A stretch of DNA of 64,000 nucleotides from Porodaedalea pini (lineage: Eukaryota; Basidiomycota; Agaricomycetes; Hymenochaetales; Hymenochaetaceae). The stretch spans positions 496,001 to 560,000 of the forward strand of contig NBAY01000013.1 in NCBI GenBank assembly GCA_002794775.1, given 5' to 3'. Each line of letters begins with the position of its first letter. Position 1 is the first letter of the stretch. This document shows positions 1-10,694 of this stretch, one piece after another. The position numbers and the translations under genes are program-made. The notes under the pieces were generated by a model that saw only the letters and a list, made by a program, of their open reading frames with translations, ran no database searches and was not told where the DNA came from.

Positions 1-1784
1 ACAGCGCCAAACTTTGATCTTCGATTTCTACTTCGGGAGAGGACAGGTTATTTCATGTTCATCAGGATTGGCTGGTGGGCGTACTGGTCCAAGAGATGAA
101 TCCTCTGAGCAGCACAAGATAGGCGAGCTAGGTCATTTTTCTTTGCACGCTTCCGTCACCACTACTTAATGCCATCTACAGACTTTGCAGGAGCCTTCAA
201 GATGAAGATAGGCTTAGATGGATGAGATGGATCTTCGTCCGGCAGAATTCGGCGAGGAGGTCATGGGAAAGGGCGAGGAGACGTGCGCACCAGGCCAACG
301 CGTCAGTGAATTCCTCAACGGACGAGCCTGAGCGCGTGTCCGAGCACAAATTTGCTAGTGGTCGATATCTCCCTCGGTTGGTGCGTGTGTCCAGGCAGTG
401 GGGCTATGCATCGTCGGCTCGACGCGGTCATCTTATCGATGCATATCAGGACTGCTTGACGCTGCTGCATCGGCAGACAAAGGATAAACCAGGCCGCTGC
501 GCTCGCTGAACAATTGGGTAAAAGACCCGCCTTGTTTACACAGTGGCGCAATGAATACCACCGAGCATATGCAGCAAATAGTGTTTCCAACTAGTTAAGG
601 TGTAGCGTTCTGGGCGTGAGTAGCTCACGGAAGAACGCGAGATGTCTTCAAACTCAGAGAAGAGTCTCTGAAGTCCAAGCAAATGGCTGGCTGATAGATA
701 GATTTCTGCGGCCGAGATAACGGCGTTGATGATCATGACGACAGAGGGCAACGAACGATATTCAGGACTGTTACCTTGCAGGAACATTCGGACCGAGAAA
801 AGGGGAAGACGAGCATAAAGCACACGTCTACATATGATAGGAGACCGGCCTGAAGTGATTACGAGACATCCTAAAGGCTATTTTCCTTTTTGCCAGATGA
901 TCCGTTAAAGATTTGCCTTCGCTTTTGCTGTGCGCGCATGTGGCACACTAGGATAGCATTGAAATCGCAATCATAAAGGAGTCACGAGTAGAGCCAATAC
1001 TACGCATCTATAATATCATCGCGTAGAAGCATTGCATAACGAATTCTCTCACCTATCTTGCTATGTTTTTTAAGTTCGGGTCGTCGTAGGAGTGAAAAAT
1101 GTTCAGGCCCACAGTCAGCAGTCGGCCTTCGCGCGCCTGTCAGCTTTCGGAAACTCGTGACCAATAAAAAACGCTTCGAATTTACATGTATGCATTGCCT
1201 CAGTAGCAGGTCAAGTTGCGCCAGAAATCCGGTAAAAATAGAATGAGGGGCACCAGGTGGTGGAAGGCTTGCAAAGGGATGTTGAAGAGAATGCTTTGCA
1301 TATTACGCGACTGTTTGTCTTCGATGACTTCCAAGAAGATAGAAGCAAGCAAAGAACGAGGCCCATAAACAAATTAAAGGGTGATTGTGTACCCATCAGT
1401 TGCTGACACGGAAGGCTCGTGCGCATTCGGGCCCGGGCCCGGGTCCGGCCCAGTTTGCTGGAAGCAAAAGTAAATAGTGACCCAGAAACAAGAAAGAGAT
1501 AAAGTAATACACAACGTTAACATTATTAATATTAGTAGGATGTTTTATATCAAGGCCTAGGGATAAAAAAAGCGCTCCAAGTCACGGACTCGGACTCGCT
1601 ATGTATTGCAATTGGCGTGCAGGACGCGGAGGACGCGGGTGCCGAAGGAGGTGCGTAGTCCGGCAGTAGGCGAAGAGATCGGAGTGCTTACGCATGATTG
1701 ATTTGTCGTATTCTGACTACTCAGCCCTCCATAAGTAATTCCGTCTTCCAACGCCTGCCTTTTCAACCTCGCCGCCCTCACACC
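1..1784. other. Left flank, no gene recognised
   Basis: Several overlapping open frames of 60-95 codons lie on both strands between 222 and 823, but none shows a known domain, a consistent splice pattern or a plausible start. The minus-strand frames at 536-823 and 315-590 look faintly protein-like and could be decayed exons of a gene running off the left edge; I cannot support that. From 825 to 1784 I see only AT-rich intergenic sequence plus a GC-rich palindromic patch near 1428. The last few hundred bases must include the bZIP promoter. Confidence 0.5.
1428..1448. repeat. GC-rich palindromic short repeat
   Basis: Overlapping GGGCCC/CCCGGG units form a 21-bp, nearly pure G/C palindromic run in otherwise AT-rich sequence. 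It is probably simple sequence. It is about 340 bp upstream of the bZIP start, so a promoter role is possible but unsupported. Confidence 0.4.
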
Positions 1785-3701
1785 ATGGCAGACAGCAAAG
1801 AGCGCGATTCCCGCAGTATGTCCCACGACTATGATGTTAGCCTTCATTCGGCAATATTCCTGAGCTGGTTGGAGACAAGCTGACACCGCCTTACAGGACT
1901 CAGACAACGATTTTGACCAGGGGAAGGACGGTAACTCCGGTCCAGGAAAGCCAGGCAGAAAGAAGAATCCCAAGTAAGCGCCTGTTTTTTTTTGGTTTGA
2001 AGACTGACGACTGACAGAAACGGCCCAGTTCTGCGGCGGCACGACGCGATCAGAATCGTATTGCCCAACGTGAATTTCGCCTACGCAAGCAACAAAGAGT
2101 AAGCACTCGATAATCGTCCCTGACTGATTCCAATTCACCTTTCACTCCTCACAGATTCGTGACCTTGAAGCGCGTGTTGAAATACTGTCTGGAAGCAAGG
2201 ATGAGACGTTCACTGAACTGCGTAATGTCGTCAGAGGTGCGTGGCTTAACTTTCTTCGACTTCTTGCTCAGACTTACGGCAATCTGCATATTCGGCAGAC
2301 CTCATGCAGGAGAATCAGAATCTGCGCAACCTCATTCGCAGTCTAGGAAGCTATATCGGCGATGGCATCGGTGGCATCCTGCCTTCAATGGGCTTCGAGC
2401 GCCCGCAGGAGTTCGTCGACTTCATCAACCGTGCCGAGACAGACACGGCATTCGAGGGCTTCCAGCGCCGGAAAAAGGCTGCCCAGGCGGCTGCATCGAA
2501 TCAGACTGCCGGCGGCTCGGGCATGAATGTCAACGTCTCGAAGAAGCGTACGGCCAGCGAGGACGATTCGGCGCGGAAGCGTGCCAGAGCCTTGGACGAC
2601 CACGACCATCTGGGTCTGAACGGCGCCGGCCCAAGCAGCAAGGACGTCGATAGCGTGCGCTACCCACCGATGCTCGTCCCAATCAGCCCTACGACCGCAG
2701 GAAACTCTTTTTACTCACCTGTGGGTAGGTCTACCCAGGAAGGAGGCTTATTTTCTGAGTTATTGCAGGGACAGGGTGGCTCGGCGTCCTCGATGTACAT
2801 GACCGGTCCCGCGGCCGAAACTCCGGGCTACGCGCCAACGCCGCCGAGCATGTCTTCTGGCACCCAATATCCCTCCGCTTTCCACCCCCAGATTAGTGTC
2901 ACGTCTGCCCTCAATTCACAGCCTTTCTTATCCAACATATCGAATGCGCCAGCTCAGACGCCCTCTTCTACAGCTAGTGATCCTCCCGACCATGAGGATG
3001 GTATTGACGATCCGAAACTGCAGGAAGCTACAAAACTCATACAGTACGTGCTTCGCTGATAGTACAGAGATGAACGGGATAAATCCCGGGTTTCCATAGC
3101 TACCATCTAGACAACTATAAACGCAACAATGCATATTGTCTTCCACAATCACTTCGCCCTACTTTAGTACAAAGGTAAGCAAGGCAAGGTGGGCAGACCA
3201 ACAAATGCTGATACATTCCTTTTGTTTCGTAGGACCGTTCCTCACGGTACAACAATATAAACTATTCAAGTTAACTCTTACTCACTGGCCTAATAGAAAG
3301 CGTTATTGACGGTATTCCACATCCCGAGCTTAGGGATAGAATGATTTTGCTCCGAGGTTTGTCTAATTGACTCTACTAATCTCTTGGTTACCTCACACTC
3401 TTCGATCAGGTCGCTTTGATCTCGTCGACGCCCTGCACGAATACGCGAGGTGTTTAACACTGCACGGCGACGATGTCCTCGCGCACAACAACTGGGAAAT
3501 TGGGGAATCGTGGCTAAGACGCTATGGGTACGTCTGCTTCACCTCTTTTATTGAGCCCTGCATTTTAACGACATCTGAAGATTCCTCATCGAACAACCTG
3601 TTTTAAATATCTGCAATCGCTGGAGGCGCGAGCGTGGTGAGGCCGAGTTGCTGCTTTCGGACATTTCGCATCCTTCTCAAGACCTTCCGGCTACTACCTG
3701 A
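1785..3701 (+). CDS. bZIP transcription factor (AP-1/Pap1-like) with DUF3425-type C-terminus
   Basis: Predicted nuclear DNA-binding regulator of 461 residues in ten exons: 1785-1815, 1904-1973, 2029-2098, 2155-2236, 2299-3043, 3100-3174, 3233-3246, 3297-3356, 3410-3527 and 3581-3701. The basic region is encoded at about 2029-2098, with the AP-1 signature RRDQNRIAQREFRLRKQQR, followed by heptad leucines (RDLEARVEIL, DLMQENQNLRNLI). The middle is Ser/Pro/Gly-rich and low complexity. The last five exons give a compact helical domain (PHESVIDGIPHPELRDR, RFDLVDALHEYA, NNWEIGESWL) that I assign to DUF3425, often fused to fungal bZIPs. The start is the only ATG that splices in frame to the basic region. 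Exon 7 is 14 nt. Family relatives act in oxidative or metal stress; that role here is inference. Exon boundaries were set by eye from splice consensus and frame. Confidence 0.9.
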
Positions 3702-3953
3702 ACATTAATACTTGGTTTCTGCCTCTGTCCCTATAGGCCTGTAATACTGTTTTCTTATCGAATCCCTCCGCCTGTATGCATTCTATTCGCAATGCCAATG
3801 CCATGTATCTCGACGGCGTTATTGACGTGTTGTTCGAATTACAAATGTTGTAGCAATAATAAGATGAATAAAAGGCTGCACGCAAATAAAATCAGGTGTC
3901 GTAGGGATAATGATTCAAAATAGGACAACATACAGAACACAAGGAGTCTAGAT

Positions 3954-4336
3954 CTACCACGATGCCTTCTGCACACCTGGCAGCAAACCCTGAAGCGCCT
4001 TCAGACGGAATTGATGCTACACACAAGAAACGCAAGACGCAAAAGTCAGTTCACCGCGCGAGCAACAAAGCACACAGTACATACCCTGCACAGCCCAAAC
4101 TCGCTGATGATGCCTCTGCCACGTCCGCTCGCCGTGCAGCGGTTCTTCACGGTCGTCGGACGCGTGTACTTGTCGAATGTGTTGAGCTGGAGCTGCGCCT
4201 GGTAGCGCACCTGCGGTGGCAGGCCCTGGTTGCGCGCGACGTAGAGATAAGCACGCCGCAGGATCTCGTTATCCTTGACGCCCTGCCGTGCCTTCATGTC
4301 GCGCACGACGCAGATGTTCTTTGCGAATTTCGGCAT
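3954..4336 (-). CDS. MRP2: Mitochondrial small-subunit ribosomal protein uS14m
   Basis: Predicted 104-residue protein of the mitochondrial ribosome small subunit, where uS14 binds 16S-like rRNA in the head. Exon 1 is 4336-4085 and exon 2 is 4016-3954, with a 68-bp GT-AG intron in phase 0. It shows the family block AKNICVVRDMKARQ near the N-terminus, the NRCTASGRGRGI region in the middle and the conserved end LPGVQKASW. The ATG at 4336 gives the usual N-terminus; an upstream in-frame ATG at 4372 would add 12 residues. It is convergent with the bZIP gene (252 bp apart). A LINE target duplication begins only 78 bp upstream of the start codon, so the original promoter is now about 44.5 kb away and expression must use residual or LINE-derived sequence. 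Confidence 0.92.
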
Positions 4337-4413
4337 GGCGGTCTGAGCTCCGACTCTTGAGTGAGAGAACACTGCAGCATGAAATTCTGTATAATTACAT
4401 AATTTATGGGCAC

Positions 4414-4424
4414 GTGAGCGAATC
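4414..4424. repeat. LINE target-site duplication, left copy
   Basis: GTGAGCGAATC occurs here and again exactly at 48922-48932, the two edges of the LINE, one just past its 3' end and one just before its short 5' leader. An 11-bp perfect direct repeat at these two places is the expected mark of target-primed reverse transcription. Confidence 0.85.
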
Positions 4425-4574
4425 TTTATAATGCATCTGCTATCTACTTATCAACAGATATCCAACCGCACGGAACAAGAGCTACAAACTAAACAAAAGA
4501 AAAGAAATGGACGATGCGCTCGAAGAATTGTTGGCTAGACTGGGTAGAGGGATACGAAAGAATGTAGTGTGAAA

Positions 4575-7500
4575 CTAGAAGTGATATGGGAGAGGAAGCT
4601 CTGAAAAAATAGGCATAGCGTCGGGGGGGTGACGAAACGAGAAATAGGCGAACTTTAATAGTAGCAAGAAATTGTTAGGGCGGAACCAATCAGGGAATTG
4701 AAGAGGTAAGATACGTTGACAAAAAAGGCCGTAGCGAATATGCGCAAAAAAAGGGCAAATATTCAAAAAATGACGAACATCATGTTTGACGCAAAGGGGG
4801 TCTGGGCAATGAGGTTCGGGGTTGCAGATATGCAGATCTAGCACGTTGAGCAAAATGCTAACAGCGCGTCCATGGACTAAGCAGGATATCCTCTTCTCGG
4901 GGGGCAGTTTGAGGAATGCGCAAAATGATCGAGTGGGGTATAGGATGAAAGAATTGGGTTCGGTAATCGATCGGTGGCCACGCAAATTGACTAGGTGGGC
5001 TTTCCACTTGCGGAGGAGATCGAGTTGGAGTTGCACATTGAGGTTCGGTAGTGAGCCAGGAGTGGGCTCACGAGTATGGTTGGTTGCGGCGTCCTTAGCC
5101 AATTTATTGGCCTTGGAATTACCCAGGACTCCCCTATGGGAGGGAAGCCACTGGACAGTGATATGCAACGCTGGGTGATGTAGGGCAAGAAATATTCCAC
5201 ATAGACGGCGAAAGAGGATGATGAAGTCTGAGTGACTATTGTCGTCAGTAAAGATGAGGTTGGCGCAATTTAGCGAATCGGTAACGATGTGTATGTGCAC
5301 CGGTGTGGAACATTTTGCAAGAAGAGAAGATATCCGGTGTAAAGCTGCGATGAGCGCTTCCTGCTCCTCAAACAAGATGTTCGAGTGAGAGTGCGCTGCT
5401 GAAGAAAAGACAGCTAGTTCATGGTGATCGTGCATAATAACGTAACCGTGGCCGCCGTTGGCGAAGCCTTTGTCGTCTGGAATGATGGAGCCGTCAGTGA
5501 AGATAAAATATTGGTAAGGGGGAGGGCGTAAATAAAACGAATTGAAAGAGCAGATAGCCTTCTGGTGTTGGTCGGAAGGTGGAGTTGGGGTAAGTATAAG
5601 TCTGGAATGAACAGGGATGAAAACGGGATAGGAAGAGGTTTTCGGGATAGAAATGCCTGGAAGAAGGGTGTCATAAAGGTAGCTGTTTTTGTTGGGCAAA
5701 TGATTAGAATGGGAAAAATAGGAAAGTAAGAAGCGTTGAGCTAATACACGGATGAAAAGGTCAAGTGGGGGAATCAAAAGAACCGACTCTGTGATCGTTG
5801 GGTGTATAGTATGATGGATAATAGAATGTAAAAAGCGATTCTGGATGGGTTGTAAGAGAGATGGGATGAAACTAGATTCGGGGAAAAGGACTGCGCCGTA
5901 AATCGCAACAGACCAAATGAGGCCGAAGTATAAAAGACAAGCGTATTGAAAGAATGCGCCATTTGAAGAGTTGAAAAGAAAGGCGCGCTGATGAAGAGTG
6001 GATAGCGCTTTGTTTGCGCGTGCTTGAAAGTGAAGTTTAGGCGATAGGTCAAAAGAAAAAATGACCCCAAGCCATGTTAGGTGTTGGGAAGGCGGAATGA
6101 CAAGACCGCCTGGAAGAGAAAGGGACGGGGAAGAGGGTTGCGAAGGATTGTTCAAAAAGGACTGGAAGTGATAGCGGGCAATCTGAGGGTGAGGGATAAT
6201 ATGTAGAAGTTCGATGGCGTTGGGATCAATTGATAGACCAAGCGCCTGGAATTGGGATGAAAGGAAAGAAAATTGATTGTGCAACCGCACCAGATTAGTC
6301 TGGAGGCTGAGCGACCAGGCAGAAAGGAGGTGATCGTCCATATAGGTGAACAAAGGACGGTGTGAGCCGAAACGTTTGTAATAGGAAAAAATGATGTCTG
6401 CCGATGCAAAGATTGAAATGAGGGGGGATAGAGGTGATCCCTGCGGGACCCCACGGTTGGGTTTGATGAAGGGTGTAGAAAAGAAATTGTTAAAATGCAA
6501 TGAAATTGGACGATCTGAAAGCCAAGCGGCTAAAACGTGAATGAAGTTGGGGTGGACATTGGCACGAATGAGTTTGTTGAGAAGAAGGGGATGGGATATG
6601 TTATCAAAGAAACCCTGAATGTCAACGGAGAGAATTGATGTGATAAGAAAGCAATGGCACCGGTGAGCGCTGGCCAAGACATGCTCGCCGGCCATAATGA
6701 ACGGATAGGAAAGAATAAAAGATAAAAGTTCATAACATGCCGTAAGGGATGAACGGTGTTTCCGGCACCCGTGTTGGGAGTCAGGAAGAAGATTATTCTT
6801 TTCAAAGAATGGTTGAAGAAAATTGAAGAGGACGCATTCGAAAAGTTTTCCGATTGAGTCCACCAAAGTGATGGGTCGGAAGGCCCTAGGTACAGAAAAG
6901 TCAGTGCGTTTGGGCTTGAGGATAAAAGTAACGAGAGACGTCTTGAAAGGAAAAGGAAAGTGGCCTAATTCGAGGCATTTAGAGAAAAGATCCGCAAAAA
7001 ATTGTCCCTGGTATTCCACCAGCAACGTGAGATGTTGATACGAGATATGGTTGTTACCAGGGCTTGTCTCTTTATCAACTCCGTGGAGGGCATTAAGCAC
7101 GTCGTTCGTAGAGATCTTCAGGCTGTCGGTTAGTGCAGGTAAATGCACCGGCTCCGGCTGCGACGATAGTGACGGAAAGAATGTGTTGCGAAACAAGGTC
7201 GCTTTATCGTCTTCAGTTAACGAGAAGGAGCCATTAGGCATCCTGAGGGTGCCGATAGGGGCACGACGGTGCGTGACACCTGTAAACTGTCAATGCCAGA
7301 TAGTGTGCTGATCAGAGCGTTGAAGGCGGGCTCCAAAAAAGGCAGATTTGGCTCTGGACAATTCGACATCCAGCAGATGTTTGGATGTGGGAGAAGGGTT
7401 GCGACAGTGCTCCCGATAGAGTTTAGAACAAGCTTTGGACCACCAGGCATTGGGGCCGAAGTATGTACGCGGTTTGCGTTTGCGGAGGAATACCGTGGCA

Positions 7501-8016
7501 AAAGAAGAAAAGGATTCTTGAAAGGAAAAAAGTAAATCGTCCAGCGACTTCGGCGAATCAACATTCTGAAGGTCGAAGGAAAAAAGTTTAGAGTCGCAAA
7601 ATTCAGAAACAAAGCTTGGTAAATCATGGGAACGAATAGAACGAAGAGGGGGTTGAGAGGGGGTAGAGAGAAAGTTTAAGTTAAAAGAGCATGAAAGGGG
7701 GTAATGGTCTGAAGACGTAGTAAAAGCGGGGTCGGAGATAGTAATAGATTCAGAAATTTGAGTAGAAAAGTCGTCCGACGACAAGATGAGATCAATAACT
7801 GAACGATGGTTGGTAGAACGATTGTAGTATGTAGGTTGGCCAGGTGGGTTGCAAATAGTAAGTCCCGACTCACTGATCCAGTCAGTGAGAACCTGGGAAT
7901 GAGGGAAATCATGGGATTGCATAGGGAGTGACCATAAAGCGGAATGACGATTAAAGTCGCCCACGAAAATATTAGAGATGGAATCTAATAGGGGTAGATT
8001 GGATTCAAATTCGCGT
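4575..8016 (-). pseudogene. LINE ORF2, 3' part: endonuclease C-terminus, reverse transcriptase, RNase H
   Basis: Continuation of the ORF2 begun at 46610. The first block (8016-7293) carries the endonuclease motifs VGDFNRHSALW and SSDHYPL. A TGA at 7290-7292 interrupts the frame, which resumes in the same frame through 4575. The reverse transcriptase has the conserved RGVPQGSPLSP block and a catalytic YMDD near 6340. The RNase H has FTDGSI near 5490 and a late WLPSHRGVLGNSKANKLA block near 5120. The C-terminal tail has a Cys/His cluster (CPDPLCVKHDVRHFLNICP) typical of this clade. Function: nicks the target DNA and copies element RNA at the nick. The single stop and the 38-kb insertion make it non-functional. 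Confidence 0.88.
8013..8016. repeat. Target-site duplication of element A, left copy
   Basis: GCGT directly precedes the TG-starting LTR and is repeated at 46221-46224 after the 3' LTR. Joining LINE ORF2 across one copy keeps its frame. Confidence 0.75.
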
Positions 8017-8949
8017 TGTAGAGCCGTGCCGATCGTCCCATCACCGCCGATCACTCCAGAAGCATTCAAGAACTGGTTCCAATGCGTACCGATCAGTACC
8101 GGACTCAACCCGATCGGTCCGGTCTCGAATCAGTACCTCGCGATCGCGTCATCAGCACGTTCCGACACCTCCGAAAGCATACCGGAACGTACCGGAGATC
8201 TTATCTTGACAATTAGGGACGCGGTCACATGGAGCATACAGCCAAGACGCGTACCGGACTGCTGTCTGACGACGGGAGCCACGTACCGATTGGACGATCT
8301 GAGTTCCGGTGGAGCACCGGTGTGATCGGACGCGAAGCGGACGTTTTCCTCATTATGATTTATGTTTTTTCCTATGTTCTTCTGATTTCTATGCACTCTA
8401 TGCGCGCCTCTATGACCTATGACTTTTCCTTTCGACTTCTCTATGTTTCGACTGATATGCACAGTATGCCCGTATGGAAATTATTAACTGTAGATAGATC
8501 TTTGGACTTAGTATAAATAGGCACCCCATGTCGTAGGTAGAGGAAAGTCAGTTCTACTGCAGAGTCTCCCTCAGATAGGGTAACTTGAGTGCAATCCGTC
8601 TTTGTTCTCGTAATCTTGTAGTCGTTCCGTCTTCGTCTTAGCATCTCGTCTTTCGAAACCGTCTCTCGTCTCATACTTCGTAACTCGAACCTCGCCGCTC
8701 GTCATGATCACACCGTACCGGTGTTGATTACCCGCGTGTACCGACTCCGTACCGGTCAAACCACAGACGCGACAGGAGTTCCCGGCCTTTGTTCTCGATA
8801 TCGACATGTACCGGCGCGTACCGAAGCGTACCGACGCATACCGGTACGTCGGGCGATCTCACCGCAGTCTACCCCTAACCTCCCAGAGCAACGCGATCAT
8901 GTCCCCAAAAGGACCGTTGATCCCAGACACCCCTAAGTCAGGATCTACA
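8017..8949 (+). repeat. Element A 5' LTR
   Basis: Starts TGTAGAGCC and ends GATCTACA; paired with 45287-46220. A TATAAATA box lies at 8512-8519, so U3 is about 530 bp. About fifteen GTACC/GGTAC-type motifs occur, densest at 8700-8860. The copies differ by one indel in a T-run near 8363 and by many CpG transitions. Confidence 0.92.
8512..8519 (+). promoter_or_regulatory. TATA box of element A 5' LTR
   Basis: TATAAATA, conserved at 45783-45790 in the other LTR, in the position expected for the U3 promoter. Confidence 0.65.
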
Positions 8950-8971
8950 AGTGGAGCCCACCGCGAGGGGG
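8950..8971 (+). promoter_or_regulatory. Element A primer-binding site
   Basis: The 22 bases directly after the LTR (beginning AGTGGAGCCCACC) are identical to the matching stretch of element B (16858-16879, minus strand) although the LTRs differ. The TGG two bases in fits pairing to a tRNA 3' CCA. I could not name the tRNA, and I saw no LTR complement that would suggest self-priming. Confidence 0.7.
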
Positions 8972-8977
8972 TTAAAC

Positions 8978-10438
8978 ATGTCGCGATCCTCTCATCCACC
9001 GCGTTCGTCGCATGGGACATCTCAGCAGACTATTGAACCCCCTCATCCATATCGAACCGCTAATGCTTGGCAGCGTAGACGCCGTATCAAAGAGCGCGCT
9101 ACGGATTCGGATTCAGAGTCCGTAGAGCGTTACCTTGATTCGGACTTAGAACAACTTAACACGTCATTCGACTCTGGAGCGCAGTCTCCCTTCTCATTAA
9201 TCAGCTCGTCCGCAGTTCCGTTGACAGTCCCCTCAGCCCCATCGACTAGCTCGTCACCACTAACCGAGCTCGAGAGCGACAACCCAGACGATACCGCTCA
9301 GCTCGTCTTACCGGATCCTAGTTCGTCCGTACCGGGACAGACGTCTTCGCCCGTCGGTACGTCGTCAGTTCCGTCGAACCCAGTTAACACACAGGCTGCG
9401 CGGCCCCGGACATCGACCGTAGTAGCTCCGGTACAGCCAGTACCCCCAGTAAGAATCATGTCAAACTGTCCTCCACGTTGCGGAGCCAGAGACGCTCCCT
9501 TCTTCGATGGACACAATCCGTTAGACCTTCCTCGGTACTTCGAGGATATCAAATATATCGCGACCGACTGCAACTTAGACGACGTGGCAAAGATCCGGTA
9601 CGTGAAGTATTATGCTTCGAGTTCCGTAGCTGAGCTGTGGGATACCGCCGATGGTGTCGGTACGGGAGCGAACGATTGGATGAAGGCGAAAGAGGCGATT
9701 ATAGTGTTCTACCCAGCATTGGCACCCGGCGTGCGCTTCACCCAGGAAGACCTCGACAGGCTCGTCGAAGGTTGGAGGAGTAAAGGAATACAGTCGAGGG
9801 AGGATTTCAGAGAGTATAAGAGAGAGTTCATGGTGAGGTCGAAGTATTTGGAACGTAACTCGATCGTTTCAGTGGAGGAAGCGGCATGCGCGTTCGTTCG
9901 AGCCTTTACAGGCAAGATGAAGGACAGGTTACAGCAACGCCTAGAAACGAAGGAGGCTGACCCGTCCCCGGGCAAACCGTATACGATCGATGTGGTGGTA
10001 AAGCACACGGACTACATCCTGGCCGGTACGGTTTTTGACGACGTACCGACGACTCGAGCGCCCGACCCGACGAATCAGTCAAAGGTAAAGTCGGAGGAAG
10101 TGGATATCGGTACGGTGTGGGAAGCAGTCAAGAACATTCAGGTTCAGGTACAGTCACTTGGGTGAAGACCGCCGCCAGCGACGACGTCCCAGAGGAGTCC
10201 CAGGTGTGCGTTCTGTGGTGACACGAGCCACTACATTAGGTCGTGCCCGAAGGTGCTGGAGTATATCCAGGCAGGCAAGTGTGTGAGGGATGTGAACGGG
10301 AAGGTGACGCTACCGAATGGAGGGTTCGTACCGAGCATGGCGGTGGGTAATAATTTGATGGAAAAGATAGACTCGTTGCGTCAGGAGACCAGTACGGCCT
10401 TGGTTAACCTCATAGAGGTAGCGACGTCGACAACAACG
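8978..10438 (+). pseudogene. Element A gag, first part
   Basis: ATG at 8978 begins MSRSSH, seven bases after the primer site. The N-terminus is Ser/Pro-rich and disordered; a capsid-like helical block follows from about 9460 (DAPFFDGHNPLDLPRYFEDI). A TGA at 10163-10165 interrupts the frame, which continues in the same frame through a CCHC zinc knuckle (CAFCGDTSHYIRSC, about 10207-10250). Element B is inserted at about 10439. The product would coat the RNA in virus-like particles; this copy is broken. Element B's gag aligns along its length and shows that the stop is secondary. Confidence 0.82.
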
Positions 10439-10439
10439 G

Positions 10440-10694
10440 TGATAATTCTGAGTTCCAGTTGTTAGGGTTTTTGTTAAGGGAAAGAAATGGGGCAAGGAAA
10501 CGCCAGGGGAGTCGAAATGAAGTGAAGAGATAAATTGGGACGGAACCGGCGGAACGGCTGGAACGCTCAAAAACGGCTTGCAGTTGAATGCGTGCCCAAG
10601 CAGATTAATAGGATAGGATTACGAGAAGAGATGATGGAGAATTAAAGAAGAAAGGTGCATACATGGAGTCCTCAGAGCGGATCAGAGGTGAAGC
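10440..10694 (-). repeat. Element B 3' terminus, LTR remnant or rearranged LTR
   Basis: Only about 28 bp at the outer end match the right LTR (16880 onward, starting TGATAATTC). The rest does not match, and only 255 bp separate the element end from the pol stop codon, against about 1.08 kb of LTR on the other side. An 8-bp TGGGCACG on the minus strand near 10605 matches the possible outer start of the other LTR, hinting at a roughly 165-bp LTR with a replaced interior. Deletion or recombination is the likely cause. Confidence 0.5.

Noticed and set aside
222..823. Possible transcription-factor exons on either strand
   Set aside because: Frames overlap on both strands, have no Zn cluster or conserved block and no consistent splice chain.
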